Below are positions 22,225 through 33,500 of a stretch of 64,000 nucleotides of DNA, piece by piece. The notes below the pieces were generated by a model that was given only the letters and a program-made list of their open reading frames with translations, did no database searches and was not told the DNA's origin. Origin of the DNA: Chytriomyces cf. hyalinus JEL632 (lineage: Eukaryota > Chytridiomycota > Chytridiomycetes > Chytridiales > Chytriomycetaceae); contig JAIWWG010000055.1 of the NCBI GenBank assembly GCA_025435555.1, positions 182,399 through 246,398 on the forward strand. The letters run 5' to 3'. The position numbers and the translations under genes were made by a program. Position 1 is the stretch's first letter, and each line of letters begins with the position of its first letter.

Positions 22225-23512
22225 TTACAACGGCAGATTTCTCTTCAGCAGCTCATATGTCATGAAAATGACTCCACTTGTGGGTGCGCTTCTGGCCACC
22301 GTGATTCCACATCCCCGATAAAATCCCTTAATTCCTTGGTTCACATAGATTTCTTTTGCAATGTCAGTAAAGCCAGCTTTTGATTTGGATCCAGCTTCCA
22401 TAGTTTGCTGCCGCGATTTGATGACATCAGCTGGGAATAACGAAAAATTGAACATCTGCAAATACGAATCTGTTAGCTTGCACAGGTAATGAGTAGTGAA
22501 TGTATAAAGAGATACCCACCATCCCTGCCAAAGCACCCGCACCCATCAAATGCCACGGTGTTAAATCGTCTTTGGAAGTCACCCCGTTCCGCTCCATCAT
22601 TCCTTTACACACCCATTCATATGTTCCGAACCAAGCCGCGCCACCTCCAGATTCTAATCGAGTTGCAGAGATTCAAGTTTCAGTGGACCCTCATTCGGTA
22701 AACAAGGGGCCGGCAAAATTCCTCACCTCTCAAAAACGTTCCCAAGTGCCCTCGATAGAACCCAGCAACGCCTTCCTTTCGCAAAATATCTCTCAAGATA
22801 TGCATAGGACCGTTATACGTCGGTCGAACCAGATCTGATCCTCCAGGAACATGCTTGTTCAACCCTTGCACCTGCAGTTTGCACTTCACAAGCTCGACGG
22901 GAGTCAAAACCATCGAAACAATTGCGCCAGAAAAGAATCCGCATGTTGAGAGTTCGACCAGGCCAAGCGGCTGTGATGATGGAATTTGCCATGTGTATCG
23001 GACAAAGGATTGGATCTGGTTGTAACAGAGAAAGAGTCCACTGTTTTCAATCATTGCTCCGACAAGCGGTGCACTGATTCCCTTGAGGAAAGTGGATGCT
23101 TCACGGTTAAGACGGCAGGGGGGGAATGTTCGAGAACGATTGAAATGCAAGCGTTATCTTTACTTTGTAAAGTCCCAGAAACCCTTCCGCCCGAATCGTC
23201 TTCATCAACACATCGACGGGTCCCGAGAAGGACGGCGCAAGCGAGGAGTTTGCAACGAGAGGTTGCGTCTGAAGACGGACTTTGATTGTATCGAAAGGAA
23301 ACTCGACAAACTGTCAAACGAGAGGGGAGTCAGTTGAGCGCCAGTTGCCCCGAGGGTGTAAGCAGCACCTTTCCCACGACTCCAGCAATGGATCCGTAGA
23401 TGAGGTCGGATGCGTAGCTGGTGGCGCTGGCCTGTCCGCTCTCGTCGCTTTTCATGCAATGTTTGCGAGTGTTGGGGCGTGATTTGAATTCGGCCCAGGA
23501 AGAAAAAGACAA
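22225..23512 (-). CDS. ORT1: mitochondrial ornithine/basic amino acid carrier, Ort1/Arg-13 type
   Basis: This is an intact SLC25 carrier with about five exons. Exon 1 (ATG 23510-23512) ends [14 protein letters not shown]. Splicing across about 23316-23378 gives [17 protein letters not shown], the first Px[DE]xx[KR]x[RK] signature. Repeat 2 contains [20 protein letters not shown], with the Ort1-like ENxxLFxxYN, and [13 protein letters not shown]. An intron near 22650-22730 leads to the EWVCK stretch, and repeat 3 carries [18 protein letters not shown] and ends [33 protein letters not shown]. It should exchange cytosolic citrulline/H+ for matrix ornithine across the inner mitochondrial membrane, linking the arginine pathway's two compartments. 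The SAPLVGA(M)IEN motif favours ornithine over carnitine or dicarboxylate carriers; substrate assignment is inference. Confidence 0.85.
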
Positions 23513-23788
23513 ACTCGGTTTACTTAATGTAAATATTGAGGATATTAGCCGATTATTCCAACAAACTGCTTCTTCAGCGATTCGTGAAAAGGAGGCAAAC
23601 TATAATGCGCGTAACGAGAATTTAAATCAGCATTCGAATCCGCAGCCATCCGCACAAGCAACAAGAGGTTCTAATCCACATATCACGTCAAGCTACAGGA
23701 AAGAAACAACCTCAACCAGATTCATGCGTCAACAATATGTAACTTGTTACAACGTACCCTCTCCATCAACAAATCCTGATACAGTTTT

Positions 23789-25272
23789 TCATTCAAGAAC
23801 ATTTTCTCCCTTCATTTCCTGCGTGTGATCAAACACAGTCTCCCACTCCGCATCTCCTTTGTCAGAAGAAGCAGATCCAGACGTAGCCGGTACGTGCTTG
23901 GGATCAGCTGATGCTCCATGCAAACTCACCGAATCTTCACTCAATGAAGAATTCTCCAACTTCAACACTGGTGTCACAATCTGCACACCCTCATCCTCTC
24001 GCAAGCTTCTCCTCCCTCTTGAAACACTGCCACGTACAGAAGAAGACGACATCCATGACCCGCTTCTTGACAACCGCTCTGCCCCATGCTTCGCCTCACC
24101 CACAGCCATACTCCCAAACAAGCCACGCAATTCTTCCAAATGACCCTCCAGACTCTCGATCCGCATACGCTGCTCCTCCTTTTCGGCGCTTAAATTGCGT
24201 AGCTGATGTTCAAGCCGTGTCACGGTGGATGTTTCGTGCTGAGCGCGTGCGAGGAGTGATTCGAGATGGGTGGTTAGAGCAGATTCGTTGCGCGAACGGC
24301 GGTCAATCTCTTTTGTCATTGCTGCAACTGAATCGCGGAGGAGGGCGTTGCTGTGTTCGAGGGAACGGATATGGGATTCAGAGAGCTCGGCATACGATGC
24401 ATGTGTGGCATTTGGAGTTGTTGCGGGTGCAACAAGCGCTTGTCCAACCGCCATGGATGCCGGTGGTGGTATGGCATGGTATCTTTGAACTTCTGCTCTG
24501 TTTGAATCGGGTGAGTGGAGGAGTTTTATCATGCATCAAAACGCTTTACCTGAGAGCCACAACTTCGCTGGCAAGTTCATCCACGCCTACACTCCCAGAT
24601 TGCTGCGGCTTGCTGGCTGAAGAGGAGGAAGCAGGTCTTTTCGCGCCTTGTTTTTCAAGATAGTTTCGCAAATCAGGAAGCCTCACGGTCGCCACATGCA
24701 GAGCAATGGCAGCGGCGGCTGCAATCAGCGCAACGTTTGCAGCAGCTGGAAGCGCTTTGCCGGCATTCGATACGGCGGCTTTCAACGTCGCTATCAATGT
24801 TTTCCAACTGGTTATGATGAAGATGGGTGTGATGGTCAGTATCGGCGTATTCTAAAATAGATAAACGTACGCGTCAATAGCAAGAGACGGTGAGTTGTAC
24901 AGAGGAAGCTGCAGCTGCTGGTTGGAAGCACGCGTAAACACCGACTGCGCCACCCATCCAACCGACACAGACGCTGGAGCCATGACAATGACATCCGTTT
25001 GTGCCATGTCGGCAGCAATGGAGGCTGCTGCTCTGACGGACTAAAACGAGTGAAGTTGGCTGGGTGATCAGTAACATTTAATTCGGACAGCTAGAAGAGG
25101 GTACCTCGGCCACCGCAGCGCTTTCACGAGAACCCATGGCAAGGACCGATGCAATTGCATCGAGGGCGGCAGCCTGCGCTGCAATGAATCGATGCGGGGC
25201 GTCAGCCATGAGCATCTGGGGTGGAGCTGACACGCGCTGGATGGCGGAAAGAAGGGAGCCTGTGAATGCCAT
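23789..25272 (-). CDS. membrane-anchored coiled-coil protein of unknown function
   Basis: It begins at the ATG 25270-25272 (MAFTGSLLSAIQRVSAPPQM). Exon 1 is Ala-rich and helical. Exon 2 reads SVRAAASIAADMAQTDVIVM; a short following exon contains LTITPIFIITSWKTLIATLK. Next is a hydrophobic segment (ALPAAANVALIAAAAAIALH), a probable transmembrane helix, and then a Ser-rich linker. The last and longest exon, about 230 residues ending at 23789, is a coiled coil (HIRSLEHSNALLRDSVAAMT, LEHQLRNLSAEKEEQRMRIE) followed by an acidic Ser-rich tail. Introns are about 60-80 nt. I recognise no named family; a tethering or organellar scaffold role would only be a guess. The C-terminal exon is the best supported part. 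Confidence 0.6.
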
Positions 25273-25832
25273 TTGTGGTGGATGCGTTTCCTTTGTGTTT
25301 GGAGATTCTTATATTCTGAAGGTGGGGTGTGGGTGTCTTGTTTGGAATTTGCTGCAACGTGGTTCGAAAAAAGAAACAAACAAAAATGGGGCTGTCTTTG
25401 AGCAAATCATTTCACGCGCTTACAGCGTCAGAGAATTACAGAGCGCCTGCCTTGATAAGGAGCCTGAGATCTACTCCCGGTAATGATTAACAACATCACT
25501 CCCATTAACGATATAAACGTTGCTTGGCGTGTAGTCCGTGGGACGTGTTTGATAAGCTCACTGACTTGATCTCACATCCGCATGTCCGATACCTCAAATC
25601 TACGTGTCCGATCAGGCCCATGGAACTAGAATGAGAATGAGAGACATGCAAGAAGAGTAAAGTTGGAGTCCATGCTAAATCTTGGTTAGGTACAATCACT
25701 ACAGGCACTAGCTATATTGGATGCTATACACAGGGGCTTGCTTAGTTAACTAGTGTACCCTCGTAGAATGAAATGCTCTTTGGTGGAGCATTCCCACTTT
25801 CACAACTGACAAAAACAGTGACAAATCCAAAA
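25273..25832. other. intergenic stretch, no gene seen
   Basis: This is the divergent promoter region between the coiled-coil membrane protein and the methyltransferase-like gene. No RNA gene or repeat was recognised. Confidence 0.45.
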
Positions 25833-27551
25833 ATGAACAAACCGTCGTTTGGCAGGTTCGGGGGAGAGCTGTACCGCGCAAGCAGCGACGCCGAAGACGC
25901 AATGGCACGTACGCTGCGTTTCCTCATGTATAACTCGGACTCTCGTGAGGGCGCTGATGAGGGTGAGTATCCCAATGATTCGATCTCCTGCTCACCAACT
26001 CCTTCTCTCAGAGGGTGACTTTTACGCACGTGTGTGCCTGCTGGTCGGGAGAGGCACTGTGCCCGCGCATGGTCCGCAGCAGACGCAAGACAGTGAGCAT
26101 CAAGATGTCATCTGGATCCCAGTCGACAGATTCGGCGGCGCCTTCCCAGCTCCGTCCAGCCCGGATTCCTTGCAATACCATCTGGTGACTTATCCTTGGC
26201 TCTCCATTTTCAAACTCACACTGCTTTTAATTGCAATCAGTGGATCGACTTTAACGATCCAACTTCCTTGGCAAAAATCCCCGACGCTTGCATCCACCGC
26301 ATCATTGTCGACTGGTCCACATGGCGCTACATGACCCCTCTCAAACCCATCCACGAGACACCCGCCAAACCGCATGCGCATACAGAATCCCGCATCTCAA
26401 CACCACCCAACAAAGAAAGTATCCCACAAGCCCCAAAATGCCCACGCGCAGTTCCGCGAACACTAACACCACTGTCTGCATCCACTGCAATGACAATCGA
26501 CCGAACTCGATCGCCAACTCTGATTGGATCTTTAGCGGACCCCGCTGAATTTGCGAAACGCGTTGGAACCATGGACATTCTCAAACAACAACAACCACAT
26601 CACAGCGGTGTAAATGTAGCGTCACTACTGCAACCGAATCATTCACCTAAACTTCAAAAACGCGGCTCCATCAATGACCAGCAACAACAGCCTCCAAACT
26701 CGAGCGCACACAGCGTGCTCATAATGGACGAATGGCGAAGGATTCTGAAACCAAACGGCGATCTTTTATTTGAAGCGACTGTATCGAGTATTCAGTACCG
26801 GCTAGATGAATCGTCACGAGTAAAAAGCGGTCTCGATGATTCAAAGCAATATTACTCTGAGGATGCGTGTGATTTCGAATGGGAATTTGACAACCCTTCC
26901 CACGTGATTGTTTCAAAGCGATGGGCGTTGGAAGTCCTGGATGAGAAGGAAGAAAGTGCAAATTCAAGAGATTCAAGCTCAAATTCAATGCTTCCACCGA
27001 TTCATTCAAATCGACACAAAACTGCCGCTGAAGAGTTTTCAAAGCTTTCAATGCGAGCGCATGATGCTGCTGGAAAAGAAAGAAGGAGGAACCCATTGAT
27101 GGAAGAAAGTTGGTTGAAGAGTGAAGGACATGGAAGTGTTCCAGAAATGTTTGGATCCGGTGACGCCGTCACGAGAAACAGGAAATCAAATGGAGTGAAT
27201 CGTATTGCTTTGTTGCGAGGAGATGTATCGGAAAAATCATCCTCACAGCCCGATTTGGGATCGCACACAACAACAACTCTGACAAAGCGAAACATTTTAA
27301 GTGCTCCAAACTCTTTCGACGCGTTCCGTGAAGGTTTGCGAAGAGATGTAGACAGACGCGTTGCAAAAGAATTGAACTCTGTTTTGGACCGCGTTTGGAA
27401 GCGCGTTTTTGTGAAAGATGGAAAGTGGACCGGTGGGTTTCAAGTAGTGGAAGGGAGGGTAGATGGTCCCAATAGTGATGATTTGGACGATGAGTCGTAT
27501 CCAGTGCCAACAAATGGATGGATTGAGCGATGGGTTCGAGTTGTAAAATAG
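25833..27551 (+). CDS. SAM-methyltransferase-like protein with long disordered insertions
   Basis: The ATG at 25833 begins MNKPSFGRFGGELYRAS. Introns at about 25963-26010 and 26185-26239 join GADE to EGDFYARVCLLVGRG and HL to WIDFNDPTSLAKIP. The stretch IIVDWSTWRYM followed, after a low-complexity insert, by MDEWRRILKPNGDLLFEATV looks like motifs IV-V of a class I (Rossmann) methyltransferase, where a helix ending in LKPGG precedes strand beta5. The expected glycine-rich motif I (GxGxG) is not visible, so the SAM-binding half may be degenerate. The remainder is Ser/Asn/Gln-rich, then a helical C-terminus (FREGLRRDVDRRVAKELNSV) and a terminal IERWVRVVK. I infer a methyltransferase-related fold; catalytic activity is doubtful. 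Confidence 0.55.
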
Positions 27552-27725
27552 CTACAAGTGAATATATAACATGAGAATAAACATAGAGACAATGGAAGGT
27601 AAATATATATATGCGTGCAAAGAAAGGTTTTCGTCGCGTTGCTTGGCTTTGCCCCGCCAAAAAGCAAAGCAAAAACAAAAACAAAAAAACGGACAAAAAA
27701 AAATCAGCTCAAAATATTCCAAGCA

Positions 27726-30129
27726 ATGACGGACAGCATTGCGGATGACAGCAGCAAAGAGGGTTCCATGACAGAGAAAGAGGGACTCCAAACTGGCATG
27801 GGAGGGATGGACCCAGCAGTGTTTGCTCAACTAGTCTCGGCTCTACGTATGGCCACTCAACCACATACCACTCAACCGGCAGTCCATTTGGCGCCTGCCG
27901 CTGAGGCTGATGCTGGAGAGACAAGCGCAAAATCAAACACCGACCCCACTAGTATCCCCGTGTCAACAAGTGCACCAGGAAGCACGCTCACATCCGACCC
28001 GACCATGCTTACCGCTATTGCCTCCATGCTGGCTGCCAAAGGACCTATGGGAACAATGCAAAAAACCGATTTTACAGCATTGTCAGCCTTCATGCACGCT
28101 CTTTCTGCCGTCATGCCACCTCCTCAGACAAACACTCTGCTTGCGCTGCCACCTGCACCCATCGCAGCACCGCCAGCAACCATACTTCCAACTCCATCCA
28201 TTTCACTCTCTGTGCCTCAACACGATGCAACAAAGATGCTCCTTCGTTCGCTCTCGGTCAAAGCTGCGCTGCTTGCCGCCCGTGCTCAAGAACTGGCGGT
28301 TGAGGAAAAACATGTAGCGGCATTAAAAGTGAAGGCGCGTTCGACTGAGACGGATCTGGCACGCATCAGAACTTCGTTGAATGAACTGGAAGCGCGTCTC
28401 AAGGACGAAAAGATTCGGTTCGATCAAGCCGAAGCGAGATGGATTCAAAAAGATGCAGTGTGGAGAGAAGCGGTGCGTTTTTGCTGCTTGATGCTCTTGT
28501 GTGAAGGCTCCTCTAATTTTTGTTTTTCACTTGTGGTTCCAACAGGTGGAACAATTGGACGCAAAAAAAGAGGAAGTCCGTGAACTCGAACGCGCTGTGT
28601 CTGATCTAAAGAACGACGTTCGCCGCGAAACGGGCTTCGATCCGGAAAATATCGCTGCGCTTCCAAGCCCCATGGATTCCAACATGTCAAAATCAGACAA
28701 TGAAGTGGATTCCTTTTTGCGCGGCGTAATACCAGATCGGAGCTCGGATATTTATTGCGACTCTGTTGGAAAGTCGAGTCAGCCAAGTTTGACCAATCCT
28801 CGCATCAAAATCGTTGAACGCACCAGCGCCATTTCTCCGCCACTGGATTCGCCAGTGAGGAGCCACTCGAGCTCTACTGCTGCGCCATCTGGATCGCGCA
28901 GCGCAGACTTGCGCAATGTTTTGGAAAATGACCGGAAACGATCTATTAACAGCTTGGCCGGTGATGGGGACGCGTCCACCCATTCTTTAGTGCGCAATAG
29001 CAGTTTATCAAGTGCCAACAATTCCACTTCGTCCAACAGCGTTGCAATCACAATTGTGGAGCGCCGTCCAAGGGGAAGTACAAGCTCGGCAGAGCGTGCT
29101 CATTCCCCGTCATTCTCTTGTTCGACCATGGCAACTTTATCCCAGGCATCAGCGGCGCCGCACACACTTTATTGCCTCGCATTCAATCAAAACAAGTGCA
29201 TTCATTCTAGTTCTAGCTGCCACAATGTTCATGGATGCCTCTATTGCCACAGCTCTCAACATTCCATTGTGAATTGCCCTTCTCAGCGCAACATTTGCGT
29301 GACTTGGAACATGAGCAGTCCTAGTGCTTCATGCCCAAGCTCTTGTCGACGCGAACACCGATGCCTCCGATGCGCATCCACATCCCACAAGCTCATCAAC
29401 TGCCCACATCCAGCAGACCAAGGCCTTGAGTATTGTTTTGCGTTCAATGCGTGGGGGATTTGTCGGTTTCATGGAAACGGGGAGTGCGGTCGGGCGCACT
29501 TTTGCATGCGCTGCATGAGTGAAGAACATGCCGGATTTAAGTGTCCGCAAAATGTTGGCGAGTATCCGCGGAGTGTTAAAGCGGCTGTTGGCGATGGCTC
29601 GAATCCAAGCACTTCAATGACTGTATCGTCTAGAGATCCGGAGAGAGATTCTAGAGAAGTGAGTGGAGGTGGCGGTGGAAGAAGCATCAGCAGCAACAGC
29701 AGTGTCATCACATTTTCGCTTTCAAGCTCGGAGAAACGGCAGAGTGACAATTTGCAGGAGCGTGGCGATGACAAGCGGGCTCGAAACTCGTATCGTTCAC
29801 GAAGCAGGAGCCCGATCAAGCGAACCGGAAGCGTAAGTGGCAGCAGTTCCAGCCGTGCGATTGTAGTTGAAGACAAACGAACCACTTCCACTCGTCCATC
29901 AGAAACCAATGGAAGTAGTATCAGTAGCGGTGCCGCGAGACGCGACAGTACCAGCAGCGGGGGCAGTGGGTTCTCCCTGTTGACGCACAGTGAACGCGGA
30001 TCGGTGTGCCGTGACTTTAACAACAACAAGTGTGCTCTAGTGGATACCAAGTGCCGTTTTCGACACGTTTGTTTGCGATGCGGTGATTCCAGCCATCAAG
30101 AAAAGAGGTGTCCGCATATATCTGTTTAG
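27726..30129 (+). CDS. protein with four composite CCCH + CCHC zinc modules
   Basis: The ATG at 27726 is followed by an Ala/Pro/Thr-rich region and a coiled coil (KVKARSTETDLARIRTSLNE). One intron (about 28475-28546) lies within the coil, which continues VEQLDAKKEEVRELERAVSD. The C-terminal half has four repeats at about 29170-29280, 29290-29406, 29428-29547 and 30007-30117. Each fits C-x7-11-C-x3-7-C-x3-H-x-C-x2-C-x4-H-x4-C. That is a CCCH finger joined by one residue to an exact CX2CX4HX4C zinc knuckle (examples HGCLYCHSSQHSIVNCP and HVCLRCGDSSHQEKRCP). Between repeats 3 and 4 lies a Ser/Arg-rich segment (SYRSRSRSPIKRTGS) like those of splicing factors. Together these suggest an RNA-binding nuclear protein; its target is unknown. 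Confidence 0.75.
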
Positions 30130-30410
30130 AGATTTGGAGTCATTTTTTTGGGGTGGCTTTCGTTCAGTTTAATCTTAATATTTTTTTGGAGGTGGAGACA
30201 CAAATTGAGGTGGAATGGAAGGCAAGTTTGTTGCTGTTTTCTGGGAAGTTGTTGTATATTTTTTGATACTATTTTATTATTCACTTTCTCTTTCTCTCCT
30301 TTTTTATTGTCCTGTCGACTCTGTTCAGAGTGGAGGGTGTAATATACTACATGAAGAATGATGGATTGCTTGGGGCCACTGATGCGAAAGAAGCTTAGAG
30401 ACTGTTGATG
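30130..30410. other. intergenic stretch upstream of the TIR-LRR gene
   Basis: T-rich 3' flank of the zinc-module gene. There is no coding signal; the segment ends in the GAA repeats listed as the heat-shock element. Confidence 0.45.
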
Positions 30411-30438
30411 GAATGGAATGGAATGTTCTGGAATGTTC
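30411..30438 (+). promoter_or_regulatory. heat-shock element (HSF site)
   Basis: Positions 30420-30439 read GGAATGTTCTGGAATGTTCC. This matches nGAAnnTTCnnGAAnnTTCn exactly, with four alternating units at 5-bp spacing (GAA 30421, TTC 30426, GAA 30431, TTC 30436). Two more direct GAA units precede it at 30411 and 30416. It lies about 146 bp before the proposed start codon of the TIR-LRR gene. HSF trimers bind at least three inverted units, so on sequence this is a strong site; use in vivo is inferred. Confidence 0.7.
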
Positions 30439-30583
30439 CAAGTGGCCGAGTCTGCTGAGCATGAACTGGGTTCATTCATCTCATCTCTTGTGTCACGCTC
30501 GCCTTGGCGGCATTTAAAAAATTACACCCGTTAAAAACAATCAAACTTATTCGGCGTGAACTAAATTGAGCGACTCCGAAAAA

Positions 30584-33500
30584 ATGACCGGTGGAACACC
30601 TGACGCTGCAGCAGGTCTGACCCCTTCCACGGCAACCCTCTGCCCCACTCACTGACCAGCCCTCCCTCACACGGACACAGACCACCCCATCATCTGGGTC
30701 GCAACACACCCACCTAGGCCGGCAGCAGTCTGGAGCCCAGCCCGCTTACTCGACCAGAACAAGGTCGACGATACCTTGGCCGACAATGCTGATGAAGAAT
30801 CCGAGCCTGAAGGTGAAATCCTGGAGGAGGATGAGATGGACTTGTCGCCTGCATCGTTGGCAAACTTTGTGGTAAGAGCAAGCGGATTTCGAAATGCCTT
30901 CAGACACATGTTCAAATAAGGCAGCATATACTTACATGCATCTCTCTCCTTATTTTAACAGGAAGAGCTGCGAAAGGACTTGAAAGTGTTTGCGTTCGAG
31001 ATGGCCAAAGACCGAAACCTGCGCAAAGCTGAGACCAAAAAGAGCGTCAACCGATTCTTTTCAACTCTGGACAACAAACAACTTTCGGACATTAAGGCCC
31101 CAGCGATTCAAAACAAAGCCATTGTTAAGTCTCTGGAGGCTTTCACGGACTTGTACAAGGCACAGAAGGGTCTCCCCGTCAAGATGGCTGCACTTCGTCA
31201 CATTGAAACGATTCTGCGATACATGGCCGAATCACCGAACGACGCCGGTAAACACCATGAGGAATACTCGTCCCTTCTGGACGCGCAAATCGAAATTCGG
31301 GAATTGAAAGCGACTCTGGCCATGAAGGAAATGGAACTGTCGGACCTGCATGAACGATTGAACGGCTTGAAGGGGCAAGGGCGTGCCATTCAAAGGTTGG
31401 TGCCAAAACCAAGCTTAGAAAAGCTGGCTCCAGTTGCTGCATCCGCGTTGAACGTTTCTGGAATCTTTAACAAAATCCGCCGCGGGTCTGGGTTCTTTTC
31501 GACTTCTGCATCAGTACCCACCCCCACCGTCATCGCCGAATCAAAGGATGTTCAAGCTTTAACAGTAGTCGATCCGAATTCCCCACCAAAGTCGATTGAA
31601 ACGGATCTTCAAGCATCGCTTGGCGCTTGCGGTGGTTGGTTCCAAGAAAAGGAAACATACGACTTTTTCATTTCATACCGCGTTTCATCTGAGGCACGTG
31701 TGGCAATGGAATTGTACTTTCGATTGAAGGATCAAAGAATCATGGATGAAAGGGGAAATTCCAGACAGGTGACCGTGTTCTGGGACAAGGAGTGCCTCAA
31801 GAAGGGACAGGTATCCTGTTTCCTCTCCTCCTTTCGATGGGTTCTTCATTCACTGAAACAACAAAATAGGACTGGCGCGATGGGTTCGTGCAAGGTTTGA
31901 AAAACTCGAGATGTGTTCTGATGCTTGTGTCTGGCGGCGCCACAGAGCCAATGGTTTGGTCGAATGAGAATCCCGACAATGTTTTGTTGGAATGGGAAAC
32001 CGCCGTCATGGCTGGCCAAAAAAACATTTGCGTACCTCAACCAGGTGAACCCAAATCCATTCAACAACTGCTGTGTTTATCTTTCTAACAGCAAGGTCCA
32101 AAATCCAAAAATGAAGTCTTCATCAATGATAACTTGAAAGGCATTAAAGGTCTGGACGACGCCAGCAAATTCCTCAAGTCCGACAAATGTCCGACACTGC
32201 GTCCAAACAAAGCCGAAGCGCACAAATGGGCCGCATCCAAAACCTTGTACGAAGTCAAACAAATCCAAGGTGTTCAATTGGACGTGAATGAAGTGTCCTG
32301 GTCGATCCCCGACTTGATCAAAGCATTGCAAACGTACGCTCCGTTGCAGATGAAAGCCGCAGCGAACCAGTGCGCGACGGAAGCGTCCTTCTTTCAACAG
32401 TTTCCGGATCTTTCGTTTGATAGCACTGAGTTTGACATCAAGTTCTTGTCCAGTTTTGATTTGATGGAGCTGTTTGGATCTGAAAAGGAAAAGAAGCTGG
32501 GGATTCTTGAATATCGCAAATCGTTGAAGCATTTGTCCGTGTCCTTCAGAAGTAAGTGTCTCCCATTGATCAGTCACTTCATTGATTTGATCACGTCTGA
32601 CTTAATCAACGCGAACTACAAGCAAATCCGAGAATGTCAAGGAATTCGATGGAAATTCTCACACACGGTCTGAAACAAAACTACTCATTCTTGAGAACCA
32701 TCAACCTCAGCGGTAAACAACTTTATTTTGCTTTATTTTTGTTTTTTCTCCCCCTCACCATCATTCACGGTCGTTGTGTCGACCCACATTTAGGAGCCAA
32801 CCTCGCTGACAAACAAATATGGAACCTTCTGACGGAAGCCTTGAAAGTGAATAACCAGTTGGAGTCCATGGACCTGACCGACAATGACCTGACAGGACTT
32901 CCAGACCTATACAAGGTCATTGAAAACCACAACAGCATCTACTCATGCAAAATGGGCTCCAACGCCGGTTTTGAAGCCACAAGTTTACTCAGAGACGGAA
33001 TCGAGCCAAACACATACTACACAGACATGGACGCATACTCACTTCTCCTCTTGACAGAGCTATGGGAATACGGCAAACCGCGAATGGAAATGATTGTTTT
33101 TGCATACAACAACACGAATGTGAAGGAAGAAGACGTGCCAGATAGTCTTGGACTGTTGCTTGGAAAATTACCAGGATTAAAGTCGATTGAGATTCAGTCG
33201 GAGGCGCTGATTGGAGCATTGACGACGTGTATTGTGAATAGTGACACGATCACGGATATTTCTATTGGGTTGGCGGAGAGTGCGAAACCGGCAAAGAAAA
33301 AGAGCGGTAGTGCTGGAGCGAATGTGAAAGATTCGGGAAGTAACAAGATTGGTGGGATAGAAAATTTAAGTTTCTTTGCGGAGTCTTTCTTCTCACAAAG
33401 TTATCCCCACAGAGAAAAAGCAATCACAACCATGGATGAAGCCTCTCTGTGACGCTTTAGTTCGTCGAGGAAAGGAACTTGCCAAACAGGCTGCATTGAA

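Noticed and set aside
23421-23828. Plus-strand frame [20 protein letters not shown] overlapping the start of the ornithine carrier
   Set aside because: It overlaps a conserved gene on the other strand, has no clear promoter or ATG of its own in place, and matches no family; probably chance.
31990-32110. Apparent frameshift in the TIR domain at the run of seven A bases
   Set aside because: Using the acceptor AACAGCAAG, four bases beyond AACAG, keeps the frame (NICVPQPG to GPKSKNEVF) without any indel.
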